64,000 nt of DNA from Bacteroidales bacterium. Lineage in GTDB: Bacteria > Bacteroidota > Bacteroidia > Bacteroidales > Marinilabiliaceae. The position numbers and the translations under genes were made by a program. A model generated the notes under the pieces. That model was not told where the DNA came from. It was given only the letters and a program-made list of their open reading frames with translations, and searched no databases. Location: the NCBI GenBank assembly GCA_017539645.1, contig JAFYCM010000013.1, positions 31,718 through 95,717 of the forward strand. The letters are read 5' to 3'. This document shows, in pieces, positions 59,999 to 64,000 of the stretch (the stretch's first letter is position 1; every line of letters begins with the position of its first letter).

Positions 59999-62900
59999 TT
60001 ACTTAACCAAAATCAATCGTCCATTTTGTATGTACAAGCCACGCGATGGGTTGGCGACTTTCACGCCGCGGAGGTCGTATATGGTGCCGTCGTTTGCCTT
60101 GTCTGCTGCAATAGAGCGAACAGGCGTTGCCTTAACTGTTGCGAAGACGAGAGTAATTACGTTCGAGCTTGGAGTATCTACAGCCACCTTAGCGACGTTG
60201 CCAGATACATACGTATGAGTAACGCCATCTACAACAATATTAGCAAGTTGTGCTTCAGTAGCAGCAAACTCTTTACCTATCTCAACTTCTACTGTTTCAG
60301 CATCTTTCAGCGGATAACCATTAGACAACGTGAAGTTGATAGTAGCCTCAACGAGTTTAGCTTCGAAGACGAGAGTAATAGCGTTCTGCGAAGCATCTTC
60401 GAGAGCGGTCTTCTCTTCGTTGCCCGATGCATATACATATATCAAACCGTCGATATTGATATTGCCAAGTTGCTCAGCAGAAGCAGTGTAGGTAGCATCG
60501 ATGTCAACGCCAACAACTTCGGCCTCTTTGAGTACTTTACCGTCGGCTACGAAGTTAACCGTGAAGGTCGTTACCGTTTCTTTAGGCTGGAATACGAGAG
60601 TTATCACATTGTCGGCAGCCGTTGTGGTTGCAGTCTTTTCTGCGTTACCCTCTACGTATGCATATACGCGGTTGTTGTAAACCAAGTATGCCATCTGCTC
60701 TTCCGACGCGGTGAATGTTGTTCCTTCTACGATGTCAGCAGTGAATGCCTCTTTGAGTACGGTGCCATCTTCGAGTACGAAGTTGATGGTATAGTTGGTC
60801 AAAACTGCAAATTCGAGGTTCAGTACGTTATCGCTCGTTGTAGCAGCGATGGTCTTCTCGGTATTGCCTTTGACGTACTTATAAGTAACACCATCGAGTT
60901 CAATGTTTGCAAGTTGAGCATCGGTAGCTACGAGAGCTTTACCAATCTTACCCATAACTACTTCGGCATCTTTCAATGCCTTTTCGCCATAGAGGAAGTT
61001 GACGGTAGTCGTAGCAGAATCGGCAGCGAATACGAGGTTGAGCACGTTTTCGGTTGGCTTAGGATCTTCTACAATAGTAATCTCCTCGTTGCCCGAAACA
61101 TATTTATATACAACGCCATCTTTCTTGATGTTTGCGAGTTGAGCATCCGATGCGTTAACCTTGTCGCCTACGTATGTAGAAACTTCTTCGGCAGTCTTCA
61201 ATACATCGCCTTCAGCGGTCTTGAAGCTAACGGTGTAGGTAGTAGGATAAACGAACTCAACGTTCTTGTTGCCTACCGTCATTATGAACGAAGCGCTCTC
61301 GTCGCCGAATGTGCTTCCTTCGATGGTGGTGATGTCTTTACCATCAACAAGAATCTTGGTAGGTTTCTGCGTGTATTCCATGGTAACTACATTGCCTTTG
61401 GTAGCGAAGTGCGTAAGCTTGGTAATAACATCATCAGCAAAGATGCCACACTTGTAGTTGATGCCATAGAGAGCATCGTCGGCCGATTTGGCGAGTACTG
61501 GATATTTAACACCTTGAGCCCATTTAGCAGTGTATTGGCCAGTGTAGCCAGGTCCGCTATAGTTTAGCCAATATGCAACGGCACCACAAGCAAACTCCTC
61601 TTCGCTGAACTTACGGCTTGACTTGTTGAGTTCATCTTCGCTGTATCGGAAGTCGTAGATGGCTTTCTTCACTCCAAAGTCAGAGTAAGTAGAAGCCATC
61701 TTGCAGCTACCGCCCGAACCGCTGTTATCCATCTTGATAGGCTGAACTTCGCGGAGACGAACGGCTTTCAAAGTCTTCTTAGAAGTAAACATATCGAAGT
61801 AGAATCCGTTTACAGTAGCGCCCTCTTTCACTTCGCCTATCACGCTAATTACGTAGTCTACGAGATCTGCATCGCCTTTGCGAACCTCAGCAGAACGTTC
61901 ATCTCTTACAGAAATGTGACCAGCAAGAGCGAAGCCATCAATCAAACCACTAACCTCATTAGCGAGAATATTTATATAGATAGTATCACCATTTGCGCTA
62001 CGGCTCCAGTTGCCCGATTCGTCGGTGATATTTAGATAGATAGCCGTATTATCGAAGTAGAGATCTTGCAGCACGGCGCTAGTGTCGAACTTGTCGAACA
62101 AACTACCATTCATCTTCACCATAAGTTCGTTGATGTCGGTATTTGAAGCATTGATTTGACCGATGAAGTTACCTGCAATAGAGTTCAATGTCTTGAGGTT
62201 GTCTCCAAGATCTTCCAGATTGACGTCATCCAGCTCTTCTTGAGACATCTTGGATACTTTACCTTCATTATCGTTGGTAACCAATTCTTCAGGAACATCG
62301 CTTACAAGACCTTCGTAACCAACATTAGCATTGGTGGATGTGGTATCAGAAGAAACCTTACTAATCAAATCAATAATATTGATGAAGTCATCTTCAGGCT
62401 TTATGTCGACACTTCTAATACGCTGTGTCTCTATGTATCGAGGCTTTACGACCAGAAAACCGTTGTTTGCCAATTCTTCAACAATCGGCAATGCAATGAC
62501 TGTATCTGTCAATTGTTCTTCTGTGAATGAACCTACGTAAGGCTCTTCGGCAACTTCTCCACTAAAGAATTCCCATTTATCAAAGGTCAACGTAACAGCA
62601 TCGCCGGCTAGCTCGCGATTGAGGTCTTCATTGAATGTAGATTCCTCTTCAAATTCTATGGTTTTAGGTACACGCATATTAACTACGTCGCCAACACCGA
62701 ATTTAGAATAGATCATTCGAGCATCGTAATATTCTTCGTGATTACCATAGCAGCTGTAATCAACCCATTCGTTTTGTTTAGTTGCAGTATAGCCCCAGTC
62801 GCCTATATAATCCCATTCGCCCATACCTAAAACGTCAGTAGCCTGAATTTGGATATATAAGTTTTCTATAACATTGAACGGAGCAAGACCTTCAAGGTCG

Positions 62901-64000
62901 TAGAACTCTGGACGCAAATTTACTTGTTGCTTACTACGATAGAAAGCTGTAAGCGTCGTGTCTTGGGTCACTTCGTATAATTCGATACCAAGTTTCCTTT
63001 GGGTTTGGTAATTGTCTTCAGCAGAGTAGCCCCAATATGAGTGGTCGTACGAATGATAGAACTCATAACCTTCTTTTGGTGCGGCATAAACAGATGCATA
63101 ATTACCATAAGCATAGCCTACTACTGTGTCACCACGCTCTGCAACGTTTGGTACTAAGCTGACTTTATAAACAGAGCGCACCAAGCGAACTTTGGCCATA
63201 TTCTTACGAGACATATTTACGAAAACGACTTCAGGTCCATTCTCGTGAGTGTTTCTGATAGACAATGCCATCGCAGTTAGGTATGGAGCTTCGCCTTTAC
63301 CTTCTGTTACGTCGTAACCGGTTGAAGTCCAATAAAATTCTGCCATGTTGTCGCCACCAAAATTTTCATACGAAATGACAACGGCGCCCTCTTCTTGGAA
63401 ATAAGATGTAGAGTCGGCTACAGTGTGTAAGTCATTACCATTCAAGACGTTGCTTTCATTTATCAATTCTTGCAATCTCTCGCTCGGATTGTCAGGTAGA
63501 AGCATAAGGCCTTGAAATCCCGAGCCATTCAAATGGAGATTGTAGCGTCGTTCTGCAGCATTTGGACGTTTGTTGAGAATGTAATCGAGTTCCTCGTAAG
63601 TAGGTGTACGCCAAGGGGCAGTGTTGTCGTATATATATTCCCCCCAATCGCCACCATATTCAGAATCAATTTCGTCGAGAGAGGTTACGGCGCAAATACG
63701 GATGGAATCTTCTTCCGACATGCCATTTATCGAGTTCCTCGTTTTGTTGCAGCCCCAAGGGAAAGTGTACCACGGGTCATCGAATTCTTCGTAGTTCTCC
63801 GATAGCATAAATTCTCTTGCGACACGAATTTCTGCGTCTTCGCCATCAGGAGTCATAAATACGCAGTCCGCCATTAGGTTGTAGGTCGCAATTTCAATTC
63901 GCGAGTTTTCCGACGTTGAGAAGAGTCTCCTATTGTCGATCTCAGACTCAGCGTATGCCTTCGTAGTGCATAAGACTACTAATAGCCCTAAAAGTGTTAA
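59999..64000 (-). CDS. Large repeat-containing surface protein (N-terminus cut by the window edge)
   Basis: The open frame runs from the stop at 59999 to the right edge, 1,333 codons, so the start is just outside the window. The first visible residues (LTLLGLLVVLCTTKAYAES) are the end of a signal peptide. Next comes a domain with RIEIATYNLMADCVF and WRTPTYEELDYILNKRPNAA then GLMLLPDN, which resembles the FISUMP/DUF1566-like N-terminal domain of many gut Bacteroidota surface proteins. Beta-rich regions follow, then five repeats of about 70 residues (60138-61246). The C-terminus GTIYDLRGVKVANPSRGLYI is a sorting-type tail. Likely exported to the cell surface, possibly by T9SS (inference). The Met at 63874 is not the start. 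Confidence 0.85.
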   Translation of the reverse strand, partial: LTLLGLLVVLCTTKAYAESEIDNRRLFSTSENSRIEIATYNLMADCVFMTPDGEDAEIRVAREFMLSENYEEFDDPWYTFPWGCNKTRNSINGMSEEDSIRICAVTSLDEIDSEYGGDWGEYIYDNTAPWRTPTYEELDYILNKRPNAAERRYNLHLNGSGFQGLMLLPDNPSERLQELINESNVLNGNDLHTVADSTSYFQEEGAVVISYENFGGDNMAEFYWTSTGYDVTEGKGEAPYLTAMALSIRNTHENGPEVVFVNMSRKNMAKVRLVRSVYKVSLVPNVAERGDTVVGYAYGNYASVYAAPKEGYEFYHSYDHSYWGYSAEDNYQTQRKLGIELYEVTQDTTLTAFYRSKQQVNLRPEFYDLEGLAPFNVIENLYIQIQATDVLGMGEWDYIGDWGYTATKQNEWVDYSCYGNHEEYYDARMIYSKFGVGDVVNMRVPKTIEFEEESTFNEDLNRELAGDAVTLTFDKWEFFSGEVAEEPYVGSFTEEQLTDTVIALPIVEELANNGFLVVKPRYIETQRIRSVDIKPEDDFINIIDLISKVSSDTTSTNANVGYEGLVSDVPEELVTNDNEGKVSKMSQEELDDVNLEDLGDNLKTLNSIAGNFIGQINASNTDINELMVKMNGSLFDKFDTSAVLQDLYFDNTAIYLNITDESGNWSRSANGDTIYINILANEVSGLIDGFALAGHISVRDERSAEVRKGDADLVDYVISVIGEVKEGATVNGFYFDMFTSKKTLKAVRLREVQPIKMDNSGSGGSCKMASTYSDFGVKKAIYDFRYSEDELNKSSRKFSEEEFACGAVAYWLNYSGPGYTGQYTAKWAQGVKYPVLAKSADDALYGINYKCGIFADDVITKLTHFATKGNVVTMEYTQKPTKILVDGKDITTIEGSTFGDESASFIMTVGNKNVEFVYPTTYTVSFKTAEGDVLKTAEEVSTYVGDKVNASDAQLANIKKDGVVYKYVSGNEEITIVEDPKPTENVLNLVFAADSATTTVNFLYGEKALKDAEVVMGKIGKALVATDAQLANIELDGVTYKYVKGNTEKTIAATTSDNVLNLEFAVLTNYTINFVLEDGTVLKEAFTADIVEGTTFTASEEQMAYLVYNNRVYAYVEGNAEKTATTTAADNVITLVFQPKETVTTFTVNFVADGKVLKEAEVVGVDIDATYTASAEQLGNINIDGLIYVYASGNEEKTALEDASQNAITLVFEAKLVEATINFTLSNGYPLKDAETVEVEIGKEFAATEAQLANIVVDGVTHTYVSGNVAKVAVDTPSSNVITLVFATVKATPVRSIAADKANDGTIYDLRGVKVANPSRGLYIQNGRLILVK
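60138..61246 (-). repeat. Five protein repeats of about 70 residues inside the surface protein
   Basis: Each unit has the order: TxNF strand, a G-x-LK-x-AE turn (e.g. DGKVLKEAEVVGVDIDATYT), TASAEQLGNI, DGVxYxYVxGN (e.g. LDGVTYKYVKGNTEKTI) and a final NVLNLVFA or NVITLVF strand. They resemble MucBP-type or similar immunoglobulin-like stalk modules. Copies 2 to 5 are more like each other than they are like copy 1. Confidence 0.8.

Noticed and set aside
60026-61567. 513-residue plus-strand open frame
   Set aside because: It is antisense to the repeats of the large surface protein; low stop frequency there is explained by repetitive, Glu/Asn/Lys-rich coding on the minus strand. No family resemblance.
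63874-63876. Start codon of the large surface protein
   Set aside because: The frame continues without a stop to the window edge and includes the end of a signal peptide, so the true start lies outside.

Overview
The window comes from a member of the Bacteroidota, most likely order Bacteroidales. The evidence is the type IX secretion system (T9SS) genes porU, porV, gldJ and porZ, the succinylated arginine pathway (argF'), surface proteins with Bacteroidales-type C-termini, TonB-dependent receptors, and promoter -7 boxes of the form TAnnTTTG instead of sigma70 -10 boxes. Nothing looks like a prophage, plasmid or insertion sequence; most of the window is core chromosome.

Layout. 1-6291 (minus): the first codons of a TonB-receptor-like protein, a membrane LytTR regulator, ispF, porV (broken by a frameshift) and porU. 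6517-15582 (plus): gldJ, murF, the arginine genes argF'-argB-argE-argH, a Nudix hydrolase and ahcY. 15890-26911 (plus): parA-parB, a DUF5683 protein, a small HTH protein, an Mpl-type ligase, nadK, a DUF6089-type barrel, uppS, bamA and three tandem skp/ompH genes. 27126-31414: the accessory part, with a PIN toxin-antitoxin pair, a large DUF4450-type glycosidase-like protein, and a 525-base gene-free stretch full of palindromes, including five tandem 42-bp repeats. 31415-45696: kdtA (minus), a TPR protein, an NhaC antiporter, carB, an OmpA lipoprotein, recJ, an M24 aminopeptidase, a sigma54-type activator and an acidic unknown. 45699-49529 (minus): porZ, rdgB and a two-domain Usp protein. 49615-56763 (plus): a membrane class III adenylate cyclase, a bactofilin and atpB-E-F-H-A-G. 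56913-64000 (minus): a TonB-dependent receptor and a large repeat-containing surface protein cut by the right edge.

How the genes fit together. Much of the window serves the cell envelope: outer-membrane protein assembly (BamA, three Skp-like chaperones), wall precursor synthesis or recycling (MurF, UppS, Mpl), LPS core (KdtA) and T9SS export with surface attachment (PorU, PorV, GldJ, PorZ). The large surface protein at the right edge is a plausible cell-surface product of such a system. CarB supplies carbamoyl phosphate to ArgF'; argG, argC, argD and carA are not in the window. The F-type ATPase cluster lacks atpD and atpC.

Least explained: the tandem palindromic array at 30905-31114 with its neighbouring hairpins, the porV frameshift, the adenylate cyclase, and the sigma54 activator that has no DNA-binding domain and a changed GAFTGA loop. 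Family assignments rest on reading the translations by eye; no database search was run.
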